Origin: Chromobacterium phragmitis
GTDB taxonomy: Bacteria; Pseudomonadota; Gammaproteobacteria; Burkholderiales; Chromobacteriaceae
Length of the DNA: 64,000 nucleotides
Assembly: GCF_003325475.1 (NCBI RefSeq)
Contig: NZ_CP029495.1
Location: 1,612,001 to 1,676,000 of the forward strand
Reading direction: 5' to 3'
In this document: positions 8,357 to 15,326 of the stretch, piece after piece
How the letters are laid out: every line of letters begins with the position of its first letter
Position numbering within the stretch: the stretch's first letter is position 1
Translations under genes and position numbers: made by a program
The notes under the pieces: model-generated
Database searches by the model: none
The model's input: only the letters and a program-made list of their open reading frames with translations
Told to the model about the DNA's origin: nothing

Positions 8357-8665
8357 TTGTCCACGCCCGGGCCCGCCATGAATCCGCCGTTGCTGAGAAA
8401 CCTGCTGTTCGCCCTGTTGATCGCCGTCTTCCTATTGTGGTGCGCCGGCAGCTGGGCCGGCATGCCGCTGCTGGTGGAGATCGCCATCTGGCTGGGCGAC
8501 GCGCTGGTAATGGCTGGCGCCTACCTGGTGCCCACCGCCACCGCCGCGCTGGTGAAGAGCCCGCGGCTGCGGCAGGTGGCGCTGATCAACGTGCTGGGCG
8601 GCTGGCTGATCGTGCCGTGGATCGCGGCGATGGCGCTGGCGCTCAAGCGCGACGACCTGGCCTGA
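8357..8665 (+). CDS. Small membrane protein, superinfection-immunity-like family
   Basis: A protein of 95-102 residues with two or three membrane helices (LLFALLIAVFLLWCAG, then VEIAIWLGDALVMAGAYLVP, then VLGGWLIVPWIAAMALAL). The pattern AYLVPT...N-x-L-x-G-W...W is typical of the PF14373 superinfection-immunity family, named after phage T4 Imm but widespread on bacterial chromosomes. Two starts are possible: TTG at 8357, which has an AGGAT ribosome site 7 bases upstream, or ATG at 8378, which does not. It stands alone between a divergent operon and the aminotransferase. A role in phage exclusion is not implied by the family name alone. Confidence 0.6.
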   Translation: MSTPGPAMNPPLLRNLLFALLIAVFLLWCAGSWAGMPLLVEIAIWLGDALVMAGAYLVPTATAALVKSPRLRQVALINVLGGWLIVPWIAAMALALKRDDLA

Positions 8666-8724
8666 TTTCAAGGCGACCCGCCGGCCTACAGCGCGGGCGC
8701 ACGCAAACCAAGAGGAGAAGACTT

Positions 8725-9918
8725 GTGTTCCAACATGTAGACGCCTATGCCGGCGACCCCATCCTGTCGCTGGTGGAAGCCTTCGGCAAGGACCCGCGCG
8801 ACCAGAAGGTCAACCTCAGCATCGGCCTGTACTACGACGAAGCCGGCCGCATTCCGCGCCTGAAAGCCGTGGAGCAGGCCGAGGCGCTGCTGGCCAGCCA
8901 GCCGCAGCCGCCGTGCACCTACCTGCCGATGGACGGCATGCCGGCCTACCGCAACGCCATCCAGACCCTGCTGTTCGGCGCCGACCACCCCGCGGTGACC
9001 AGCGGCCGAATCGCCACGCTGCAAACCCTGGGCGGCTCCGGCGCGCTGAAAGTGGGCGCGGATTTCCTCAAGCGCTATTTCCCGGCCTCCGGCGTCTGGG
9101 TCAGCGACCCCACCTGGGACAACCATGTCGCCATCTTCGAAGGCGCGGGCCTGGCGGTGGAGCGCTACCCCTACTTCGACCCAGCCACCCGCGGCGTGGA
9201 CTTTCCGGCCATGCTGGCCAAGCTGCAGACGCTGCCGGCCAAGAGCATCGTGCTGCTGCATCCGTGTTGCCACAACCCCACCGGCGCGGACCTGACGAAC
9301 GCGCAGTGGGACCAGGTGGTGGCCGTGGCCAAGGAGCGCCAGCTGATTCCGTTTATGGACATCGCTTACCAGGGCTTCGGCGCCGGGCTGGAAGAAGACG
9401 CCTACGCCATCCGCGCCATGGCGGACGCCGGCATCGCCTTCCTGGTCAGCAACTCCTTCTCCAAGATTTTCTCGCTGTACGGCGAGCGCTGCGGCGGCCT
9501 GTCCGTGGTCTGCGACGACGCGGCCGAAGCGGCGCTGGTGTCCGGCCAACTGAAGGCCACCGTGCGCCGCAACTACTCCAGCCCGCCGACGCACGGCGCC
9601 AAGGTGATCGCCGCCGTGCTGAATTCGCCGGAACTGAAGGCGCTGTGGATTTCCGAGGTCAACGAAATGCGCGATCGCATCCAGGCCATGCGCGGCGTGC
9701 TGGTGCAGGTGCTAAAGGAAGCGCTGCCGCAGCGCGACTTCGAATATCTGAAGGACCAGCGCGGCATGTTCAGCTACACCGGCTTCAGCCAGGCCCAGGT
9801 GGACCAGCTGCGCGAGCAGTTCGGCGTTTACCTGGTGGGCAGCGGCCGCATGTGCGTGGCCGGCCTCAACACCGCCAACGCGCCGTACGTGGCGGAAGCC
9901 TTCGCCAAAGTGCAATAG
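8725..9918 (+). CDS. tyrB: Aromatic-amino-acid aminotransferase (aspartate aminotransferase family Ia)
   Basis: A 397-residue PLP-dependent class I aminotransferase. It moves amino groups between aromatic or acidic amino acids and 2-oxoglutarate in the cytoplasm. The PLP lysine is K247 in SNSFSKIFSLYGER; HNPTGADLT (183-191) and DIAYQGFG (212-219) are the other cofactor motifs, and the C-terminal GRMCVAGLN holds the substrate-carboxylate arginine. The start is GTG at 8725 with an AGAGGAGAAG ribosome site, giving the family-standard length. TyrB and AspC are hard to separate by eye; the aromatic type is the better guess. Confidence 0.85.
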   Translation: MFQHVDAYAGDPILSLVEAFGKDPRDQKVNLSIGLYYDEAGRIPRLKAVEQAEALLASQPQPPCTYLPMDGMPAYRNAIQTLLFGADHPAVTSGRIATLQTLGGSGALKVGADFLKRYFPASGVWVSDPTWDNHVAIFEGAGLAVERYPYFDPATRGVDFPAMLAKLQTLPAKSIVLLHPCCHNPTGADLTNAQWDQVVAVAKERQLIPFMDIAYQGFGAGLEEDAYAIRAMADAGIAFLVSNSFSKIFSLYGERCGGLSVVCDDAAEAALVSGQLKATVRRNYSSPPTHGAKVIAAVLNSPELKALWISEVNEMRDRIQAMRGVLVQVLKEALPQRDFEYLKDQRGMFSYTGFSQAQVDQLREQFGVYLVGSGRMCVAGLNTANAPYVAEAFAKVQ

Positions 9919-9949
9919 ACGGAACGCCGGACGCCGGCTGGATGCCACG

Positions 9950-9975
9950 ACGGCGGCCCGATGGCCGCCGTTTTT
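9950..9975 (+). terminator. Terminator after aminotransferase
   Basis: ACGGCGGCC (9950-9958) pairs with GGCCGCCGT (9963-9971), loop CGAT, followed by TTTTT. It ends right at the stop codon of the convergent gene. Confidence 0.8.
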
Positions 9976-10955
9976 CATGCCCGCGCGCCGCGCCAGCCGT
10001 GCGCGGCCGTATCGGCCGCCAGCGCCAGCCAGGCCGCGTCGCCATCCAGTTCAGCCAACCGCAAGGCGCTGAGCGCCAGCTTGAGCGCATGCTCGTTGTC
10101 CTGCCGCCGCGCCTGGCGCCGGATCTCCGCCGCATCCGCCGGCCCGCCGCCGGAACGCTCCGGCAGCGTCGGACAGCCGCAATACACGTACACGCCCAGC
10201 CATGCCGCCTGCATCTGTCGCGCCGCTTCGTCCGGCACCTCGGCCAGCCCCTCCATCCGGGCCAGGCTGAGCAAAGCCTCCCATAGCGTGACCAGATGCA
10301 GCGCGTCGAAGTCGCGGCTGGCGAGAAACAGCCGCAACGCCAGTCGCCGCAGTTCGCGCGCGTCGGCCAGCAGGCCGGCGGGCATGCCGGCCGCCACCTC
10401 CGGCAACGCCAGCGCCAGCACGATGTCCTGCCAGATCAGCCGGCTTTCCGGCGGCAAGCGCGGCGGAGACGCCTGCCAACTCGCCAGCAGCGCCGGCAGC
10501 GAAAACTCGGCGCGATGCGCCTCCAGATCCAGCCGCAACCAGTGCGACAAGGCATAGGCCAGCGCGGCGTCCACCTCCTCCTCCACGCCGCCGCGGCGCG
10601 CGTAAGCCAGCCGGATCAAGCCATGCAGGCCGCCGCTGATCGGCGCGGACCACAACAGCCGCAGCCGCTCCGGCCACAACCGATGCCACTCGCCGTTGCG
10701 CCGCTCCCAGGCCAGCCGCCTTCTCCAGACGGCCTCGCTGCCGGAATCGCCCAGCCAGCCGCCGGCATCGTCGATATCCCTGCCGTCGTCGTCCAGCCGT
10801 TCCAAATGGCCATGCCGCCGCGCGCGTATGCGCAGCGCGCCCTCGTCCGCGCCCAATTCCGCCAGCGCTTGCAGCGCCATCGGCAAGTGATTGCTCAAGC
10901 CATTCTGATAGCCGCCGCTGTAAGGCAGCACTGCTTGCAATATGTCCCGCAACAT
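9975..10955 (-). CDS. Questin-oxidase-like protein (PF14027 family)
   Basis: A 326-residue cytoplasmic protein. The N-terminal motif SGGYQNGLSNHLPMALQALAELGA resembles the NHxPHxLxxLxxLGA signature of questin-oxidase-like proteins (the family of fungal AflY-type Baeyer-Villiger enzymes), which are common as unstudied bacterial singletons. The rest is helical and rich in Leu, Ala and Arg. A TTG start at 10976 is open, but the ATG at 10955 with an upstream GGA is more likely. It stands alone, transcribed towards the aminotransferase. The family assignment rests on one motif, and the activity is unknown. Confidence 0.55.
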   Translation of the reverse strand: MLRDILQAVLPYSGGYQNGLSNHLPMALQALAELGADEGALRIRARRHGHLERLDDDGRDIDDAGGWLGDSGSEAVWRRRLAWERRNGEWHRLWPERLRLLWSAPISGGLHGLIRLAYARRGGVEEEVDAALAYALSHWLRLDLEAHRAEFSLPALLASWQASPPRLPPESRLIWQDIVLALALPEVAAGMPAGLLADARELRRLALRLFLASRDFDALHLVTLWEALLSLARMEGLAEVPDEAARQMQAAWLGVYVYCGCPTLPERSGGGPADAAEIRRQARRQDNEHALKLALSALRLAELDGDAAWLALAADTAAHGWRGARA

Positions 10956-11057
10956 TGTCAGCCATCCGTTTTTCAAACCGATAGTCTGCCGGGAGGCTTA
11001 CCGGCATGCCAATTGGATTTCAAGATGCGGGCCATAGCATCCCGCTATGCACTTTCC

Positions 11058-12161
11058 TTAGAGCGACTTGACGCGAAACGTGTCGCAGGCCGCCATGTCG
11101 CCGCTGTCGAATCCGCGGCGGAACCAACGCATGCGCTGTTCGCTGCTGCCGTGGGTGAAAGCGTCGGGACGCACCGCCGCGCCGGCTTCTCGCGCCAAGG
11201 TATCGTCGCCGTAGTTGGAGGCGGCGCGAATGCCCTCTTCCTCTTCCCGGAACGCCAGCATATGGCGCTGGTTGGCGTAGTGGCCCCACACGCCGGCCAG
11301 GCAGTCTGCCTGCAGCTCTTGCCGCACCGACAGGGCGTTGGCCCGCTTCTTGCCGCCGCGCGACGCCTGCTCGTCCACCTTGTCGGAAATGCCCAGCAGC
11401 TTCTGCACGTGATGGCCTACCTCATGCGCCACCACATAAGCCTGGCCGAACTCCGCCTTGCCGCCCAATTCCTTGCGCATCGAGCGGAAGAAAGTGCTGT
11501 CGAGATAGACTTTGCGGTCCGCCGGGCAATAGAACGGCCCGATGTTGACATCGCCCTTGCCGCAGCCGCCGGTGCGGATGGAGCCGGTGTACAGCACCAG
11601 CTTGGGCGATTGGTAACTGAGGCCTTGCCGGCGGAACAAATCGCCCCAGACATCCTCGGTGTCGGCCAGGATCACTTTCACGAAAGCGGTGTCCCGCTTG
11701 TCCTTCTGCGCCCCCGCCGGCTTGGACTTGCCGGCAGGCGGCGCCAATTGCTGGGCGATCTCAGCCTGGCGCGGCGCGGCGGATGCGGCCTGGCTGCCGC
11801 CACTATCGGACGAGCTGCCGCCGAACAGCCACCAAACGCCGGCGATCGCCGCCAGCGCCACGCCTATCACCAGCATGCCGCCCAAGCTGGAGCCTGAAGA
11901 ATCGCCGGACGCCTGGCTGGAACCGTAATCGCCGGCGGAAGCGGAAGAGCCGGCCTGGACATCCTCTTCCTCTTCGCCCTCTTCCTCTTCGCCCTCTTCC
12001 TCCTCGCCCTCTTCTTCCTCGCCGTCCTCTTCCTCGCCGTCCTCTTCCTCGTACTCTTCGTCCTCGTACTCTTCGCTGCCGTATTGCCCTTCCTCCGCCA
12101 GATCCACATCGGTGCGCAGGTCTTCCACATTGTCGCTTTCGCGTTTGCCTTGCCAGTGCAT
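11058..12161 (-). CDS. Putative neutral zinc metallopeptidase (YpfJ / PF04228 family) with acidic insertion
   Basis: A 367-residue membrane-anchored zinc metallopeptidase of the YpfJ family. The N-terminus MHWQGKRESDNVEDLR matches the family start, one membrane helix lies at about 94-113, and the catalytic domain carries HEVGHH at 246-251 with a downstream QELQADCLAGVWG (QADCxAG) segment typical of the family. Between the start and the helix there is an extra run of almost only Glu, with Gly, Asp and Tyr, at residues 23-67, encoded by imperfect tandem repeats; relatives I know have only a short linker here. Substrates of this family are not known. Confidence 0.85.
   Translation of the reverse strand: MHWQGKRESDNVEDLRTDVDLAEEGQYGSEEYEDEEYEEEDGEEEDGEEEEGEEEEGEEEEGEEEEDVQAGSSASAGDYGSSQASGDSSGSSLGGMLVIGVALAAIAGVWWLFGGSSSDSGGSQAASAAPRQAEIAQQLAPPAGKSKPAGAQKDKRDTAFVKVILADTEDVWGDLFRRQGLSYQSPKLVLYTGSIRTGGCGKGDVNIGPFYCPADRKVYLDSTFFRSMRKELGGKAEFGQAYVVAHEVGHHVQKLLGISDKVDEQASRGGKKRANALSVRQELQADCLAGVWGHYANQRHMLAFREEEEGIRAASNYGDDTLAREAGAAVRPDAFTHGSSEQRMRWFRRGFDSGDMAACDTFRVKSL
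11961..12095 (-). repeat. Tandem-repeat tract coding for poly-Glu/Gly
   Basis: On the plus strand this reads as a run of CTTC, CCTC and GCC units (TCCTCTTCGCC-like) repeated about ten times, encoding EEEEG and EEEDG units in the zinc peptidase gene. Such a tract can change copy number by slippage without always breaking the frame. Confidence 0.7.
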
Positions 12162-12300
12162 TTTCTCTCCCGTTCACGGACGATTCGCCCGCCACCCATC
12201 CTGCGGCAAGCATTGCGCGGATGAAATTCCACGTCATGAAAATGCAAGCGATTTTACTCTCTTGACGTAGCCGAGAAAATGCGAGGCGCTAGCGGCAATA

Positions 12301-12325
12301 AAAAAGCCGGCTCCAGAAGCCGGCT
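12301..12325 (-). terminator. Terminator after AAC(2')-like gene
   Basis: AGCCGGCT arms at 12305-12312 and 12318-12325 with a 5-base loop; on the minus strand the stem is followed by a T run (A run 12301-12305). It lies 22 bases past the stop at 12348. Confidence 0.8.
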
Positions 12326-12347
12326 GTCTGATTTGAAAGCGGGTGCG

Positions 12348-12893
12348 TCACCAGACCTCGCCTGGCCGCCAGTCCGTCTCCAGCGAACCGCTCAGGTCCA
12401 GCGCGGACGGGGTATGGAACAATCGGTAAATCATCACTTCTTCTTCCGGCGTTTCCACCAGGCTGCCGTTTTCCTGATAGGCCAAGGGGCCCAGCCATAG
12501 CTCCCAGCCGCGGCGGGCGTAAAAATCGGCCTCGGACGGCGATAAGGCGGCGATGTCGTAATCGTCGCCTATCAATGCCGGGACGGCAGTCAGGGCCGCA
12601 CTGCCATACCCCTTGCCCTGCAAGCCCGGCAGGGTGGCCATCGCCTCGATGTAGGCGGAGCGCAGCGGCGGCAGCCCTTCGACGCGCAGCTCGCGCGGCA
12701 GCCAGGCCACGTGGCTGACCAGCTCGCCCTCCTCGCTGACCATCAGATGGGTCGCGTCGTCGAGCAAGTCCAGATAAGGCGAAAAATCCTCCTCGTAAGC
12801 CTGCGTGCACAGGCTGAGAATGTGGTCGCGCTGCTGCGCGGTCAGGTCGCGGTTAGGCACCACCGCGAAGCTGAGCGAAGACATATGGGTCAT
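12348..12893 (-). CDS. GNAT acetyltransferase resembling aminoglycoside 2'-N-acetyltransferase
   Basis: A 181-residue single-domain GNAT protein. The order of motifs follows AAC(2')-I enzymes: AYEEDFSPYLDLL near the N-terminus, then HLMVSEEGELVSHVAWLPREL, YIEAMATLPGLQGKGYGSAAL (acetyl-CoA loop QGKGYG), YDIAALSPSEADFYARRGWE and TPEEEVMIYRL. AAC(2')-I proteins acetylate the 2'-amino group of aminoglycosides; chromosomal homologues often have other natural roles. ATG at 12893 was chosen because GGAG precedes it at proper spacing; a GTG at 12932 gives a longer version without support. GNAT membership is firm, substrate is a guess. Confidence 0.75.
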   Translation of the reverse strand: MTHMSSLSFAVVPNRDLTAQQRDHILSLCTQAYEEDFSPYLDLLDDATHLMVSEEGELVSHVAWLPRELRVEGLPPLRSAYIEAMATLPGLQGKGYGSAALTAVPALIGDDYDIAALSPSEADFYARRGWELWLGPLAYQENGSLVETPEEEVMIYRLFHTPSALDLSGSLETDWRPGEVW

Positions 12894-12965
12894 GGCGGTC
12901 TCCGGTTGTTTGCAAAAGAGGGCCTGGGGCACCAGCCGCTTGAGACCCCTCGCCGCCGCCGGGGT

Positions 12966-13437
12966 TCAGCCAACCTGTCCTTCCATCCAGTTGATCGGAT
13001 AGCGTCCGTCGGCGGCATGCGGTGAAACGACGAATACGTCCCATCCCGCGCCCGCGCGGCCCAGCCGCACTGGGCTGTCCTGCGGGAGGCCCAGGACCGG
13101 GCCAGCTCCGCGTCGTCGCCCAGCCGGCGCTGATCTTAGCGGTGCGGCCAACGCGCGTCCCGCCCGTCGCCGCTCAGATCATGCGGGCCCACCAGCCGCG
13201 TCAGCCGGCGCTTGAGCTCGCGCCAGCGCGAACCGTGGTCGGCGCCCCCGGCCGGCAGCGTCCAAATCGCGTGCATCCGGTCCGGCGGCAACACCCAGCC
13301 CTCGATCCGGAACGGGCTCGCCGCAACGCGACGCGGACCCTCTCGTTGGCAAGCACCGCATGCTGGCGCGTGGCGGACACGGTGAAGAAGCAGCAGGCTT
13401 CCGGACAGCGTTTTCGATTGGGACGGGGACATCGCAT
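12966..13437 (-). pseudogene. Decayed REP-associated tyrosine transposase (RAYT, IS200-like)
   Basis: Pieces of a RAYT transposase are spread over three minus-strand frames. The start (ATG 13437) gives ACCFFTVSATRQHAVLANER-like sequence; another frame then gives IEGWVLPPDRMHAIWTLP (the HxH-type motif region, here degraded to RMH) and SRWRELKRRLTRLV; the end in yet another frame gives ADGRYPINWMEG before the stop at 12966. RAYTs normally handle REP hairpins as single strands. At least two frameshifts and a deletion remove the usual catalytic Tyr region, so the gene is dead. A REP-like hairpin lies just upstream at 13519-13546. Confidence 0.7.
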
Positions 13438-13518
13438 GCCCCAAGCAAAAAGCCCAGAGTAACGGAAACGGGAAGATGGGGGGACCGGCCGAAAGCCGGG
13501 GGGAGTGGCATGCCCAAC

Positions 13519-13546
13519 GTTGGGTTTCGCCGCGCTCAGCGCCAAC
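13519..13546. repeat. REP-like palindrome near RAYT remnant
   Basis: GTTGG and CCAAC arms flank GTTTCGCCGCGCT, the core of a common intergenic palindrome (TTGGGTTTCGCxGCGCTCAACCCAA type) mobilised by RAYTs in many proteobacteria. A degenerate relative (GGGGTTTCGCCGCGCTG) occurs at about 15064-15080 on the other side of the insertion element. Confidence 0.55.
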
Positions 13547-13622
13547 CTGCATGAAAACCAGTTTGCCACGTTAGTCTTTGACCCCGGAACACCACAACCG
13601 GAACAAGAACGTGCTTGGGTCA

Positions 13623-13997
13623 TCAGCAGGATGACACATCAAGGTCCAGACGGATGGCAAGCATCAATCTGTTCAATGCATCGTCATGAGCTTGTTTTGA
13701 AGGATTCGGATTGGATCTCGCGATTGCATCCTGAAACTGCCAGAGCGCGAGGAGCACACTCTGGGAGGCAACTAGACCGATAGTATTTGCTGCCCTCGCC
13801 CAACGCTGTTGTGCCTCAGGAGTTGAATCCGTCCCCACAGTGCCACTGAGCGCATCCAGAAATTCTCGATAATGCTCCAGCTTCTGTTTCCTCCACTCAG
13901 CGTCCCGTTCCTTACGCTTTGTCAGAAAAAATGTTACCGCGGCGGCAAGGATGCTTGCCGCCGAAGTTATCGCTGCAACCAAAACTGGAGTATCCAT
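13623..13997 (-). CDS. Hypothetical small membrane-anchored protein
   Basis: A 124-residue protein with one N-terminal helix (PVLVAAITSAASILAAAVTFFL, residues 4-25), then a charged KRKERDAEWRKQKLEHYREF segment and a soluble helical domain. It looks like a single-pass inner-membrane protein with its body in the cytoplasm. The ATG at 13997 has GGAGG nine bases upstream; a TTG two codons earlier is less likely. It lies between the RAYT remnant and the insertion element, a place rich in mobile traces, and has lower GC than its surroundings, so it may be recently acquired. I do not recognise the family. Confidence 0.6.
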   Translation of the reverse strand: MDTPVLVAAITSAASILAAAVTFFLTKRKERDAEWRKQKLEHYREFLDALSGTVGTDSTPEAQQRWARAANTIGLVASQSVLLALWQFQDAIARSNPNPSKQAHDDALNRLMLAIRLDLDVSSC

Positions 13998-14120
13998 CTC
14001 CAAACACCTCCGTCAACACGGGGACTCCGCCAAGCTACTGACCTAGCACTGTGTAGAACCGAACCAATGCGCCCACTTCCCCATCAGCGCAAGCCGGCTC
14101 CGAGACCCTTTCCAAGGTCT

Positions 14121-14989
14121 TAAGAGCCGCTAACAAAACCTCTTGATGCCAGATGCGTATGCCCTCACCTGGCGAAGATGCAACGAAAAGTCATCAGCCA
14201 GAAGCTCTGGAAGTCATTGCAGCCGCTACTCTCTCCGCCGCCGCGTTCCCGCCGGGGTGGGAGGCCGCGGCTGGATGATTTTGCTGCCCTCAACGGCATC
14301 TTGTTTGTTCTCACTACCGGCATTCCTTGGGAGGACCTCCCGCAGGAACTCGGTTTTGGCAGCGGGATGACCTGCTGGCGAAGGCTGCGGGATTGGCAAG
14401 CGCAAGGCATTTGGGACCGCCTACACCTGGCTCTGCTGATACAACTGCGCCAACACGATCAAATTGATTGGAGCCGGGCCAGCATTGATGGGGCTAGCGT
14501 TGCCAGCCCCCGGGGGGCCAAGAGACCGGCCCCAACCCCACCGATCGAGGTAAATGCGGCAGCAAACGGCACATCATCGTAGATCGCCGAGGTTTGCCAT
14601 TGGCGCTGAGCATTACCGGCGCCAATCGGCACGACTCCATGGTCTTCGAAACTTTGGTCGATGCGATTCCTGCCGTTCCTGGCTTGCCAGGACGGCCCAG
14701 ACAAAAGCCTTACAAGCTGCATGCTGACAAAGGCTATGACTACCGCCGTTGTCGTGCACACCTGAGCCGACGCGGAATCTTGGTGCGAATTGCTCGGCGC
14801 GGGGTGGAAAGCAGCGAGAGACTAGGTCGCCACCGCTGGGTGGTAGAACGTACCCATTCTTGGCTAGCTGGCTTCGGCAAGTTGCGCATCCGCTTCGAAC
14901 GGCGGCTGGATACGCATTACGCCTTGCTCAAGCTGGCTTTCTCATTGATATGTCTGCGATTTGTCGACAGGTTTTGTTAGCGGGTCTAA
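14121..14989 (+). mobile_element. IS5-family (IS427-group-like) insertion sequence with TAA target duplication
   Basis: The element spans 14124-14986 (863 bp). The 18-bp terminal inverted repeats GAGCCGCTAACAAAACCT (14124-14141) and, at the right end, the complement of AGGTTTTGTTAGCGGGTC (14969-14986) match at 17 of 18 positions. It is flanked by a direct TAA repeat (14121-14123 and 14987-14989), the short TNA-type duplication expected for the group. Both ends and the transposase appear intact, so the copy may be active. Confidence 0.88.
14178..14980 (+). CDS. IS5-type transposase made by programmed -1 frameshift
   Basis: DDE transposase of the IS5/IS427 group in two overlapping frames. ORF A (14178-14582) carries the N-terminal DUF4096-like domain (LWKSLQPLL, GRPRLDDFAALNGILFVL, GIPWEDLP). 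ORF B ends at 14980 and carries GANRHDS, ADKGYDYRRCR, the HRWVVERTHSWLAGFGKLR block with the catalytic Glu, and a C-terminal YALLKLAF. The frames meet at a run of six G (14512-14517); slipping back one base there gives GGQETGPNPTDRGK, the normal family sequence. The join is therefore a programmed -1 frameshift rather than a mutation. Confidence 0.85.
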
Positions 14990-15237
14990 GCCGCCCCCTG
15001 TTTGAGCGGGGCGATGCTAGCGCCCCGCGAGTTGGGCGGCGCCTTGGAAAGGGTTTTGGAGACGGGGTTTCGCCGCGCTGTTGGGGCGGCCTGGGGGCGT
15101 TGGGGGGCTGGCCGCACAGCCCCAACCTGCCCGCCGGGCGGAAGCGGTACCCAAGCCATCCCTCCCCGCTGCGGACACAAAACCCATACACATCACAACG
15201 AAGCCAGCCAACCCGGCTCATTCAACATAGCAGCCAA

Positions 15238-15269
15238 ACAAAAAGGGCAAGCCTCCCGGCCTGCCCTTT
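15238..15269 (-). terminator. Terminator of the hutIGUH operon
   Basis: On the minus strand AAAGGGCA (complement of 15262-15269) pairs with TGCCCTTT (complement of 15242-15249), with further GGC/GCC pairing inside, followed by TTTTTG. It lies 58 bases beyond the hutH stop. Confidence 0.65.
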
Positions 15270-15285
15270 CGATCCACCATTTGAC

Positions 15286-15313
15286 GGTGCGTCGCCCTTT
15301 CGGGTGACGCACC
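15286..15313. repeat. REP-like hairpin downstream of hutH
   Basis: GGTGCGTCGCCC (15286-15297) and GGGTGACGCACC (15302-15313) pair at 11 of 12 positions around a TTTC loop, followed by CTACCC. This GGTGCGTCAC-type palindrome is a frequent intergenic repeat in proteobacteria and may stabilise the 3' end of the hut message. Confidence 0.6.
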
Positions 15314-15326
15314 CTACCCATCCACG

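Larger units (their letters stand above)
14990..15326. other. Gene-free stretch with palindromes, hut terminator and REP hairpin
   Basis: No convincing gene. It holds a GCGGGGCG/CGCCCCGC hairpin (15006-15013 with 15021-15028), and CCTTGGAAAGGG (15042-15053), which is the exact complement of CCCTTTCCAAGG at 14106-14117 on the far side of the insertion element. It also holds a GTTTCGCCGCGCT repeat core, the hut operon terminator and a REP-like hairpin. The open frames here are compositional noise. Confidence 0.6.

Noticed and set aside
8357..8665. Small membrane protein as a phage remnant
   Set aside because: The superinfection-immunity family is common on bacterial chromosomes and no phage genes surround it.
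13022..13462. Plus-strand open frame over the RAYT remnant
   Set aside because: Arg/Pro-rich translation with no motif; the minus-strand fragments give recognisable transposase sequence.
14178..14980. Transposase as a mutated, dead gene
   Set aside because: The frame change is at a six-G run and restores the family sequence by -1 slippage, and both IS ends are intact.
14990..15326. Short ORFs between the IS and hutH
   Set aside because: They consist of low-complexity frames over palindromes, without ribosome sites or family resemblance.
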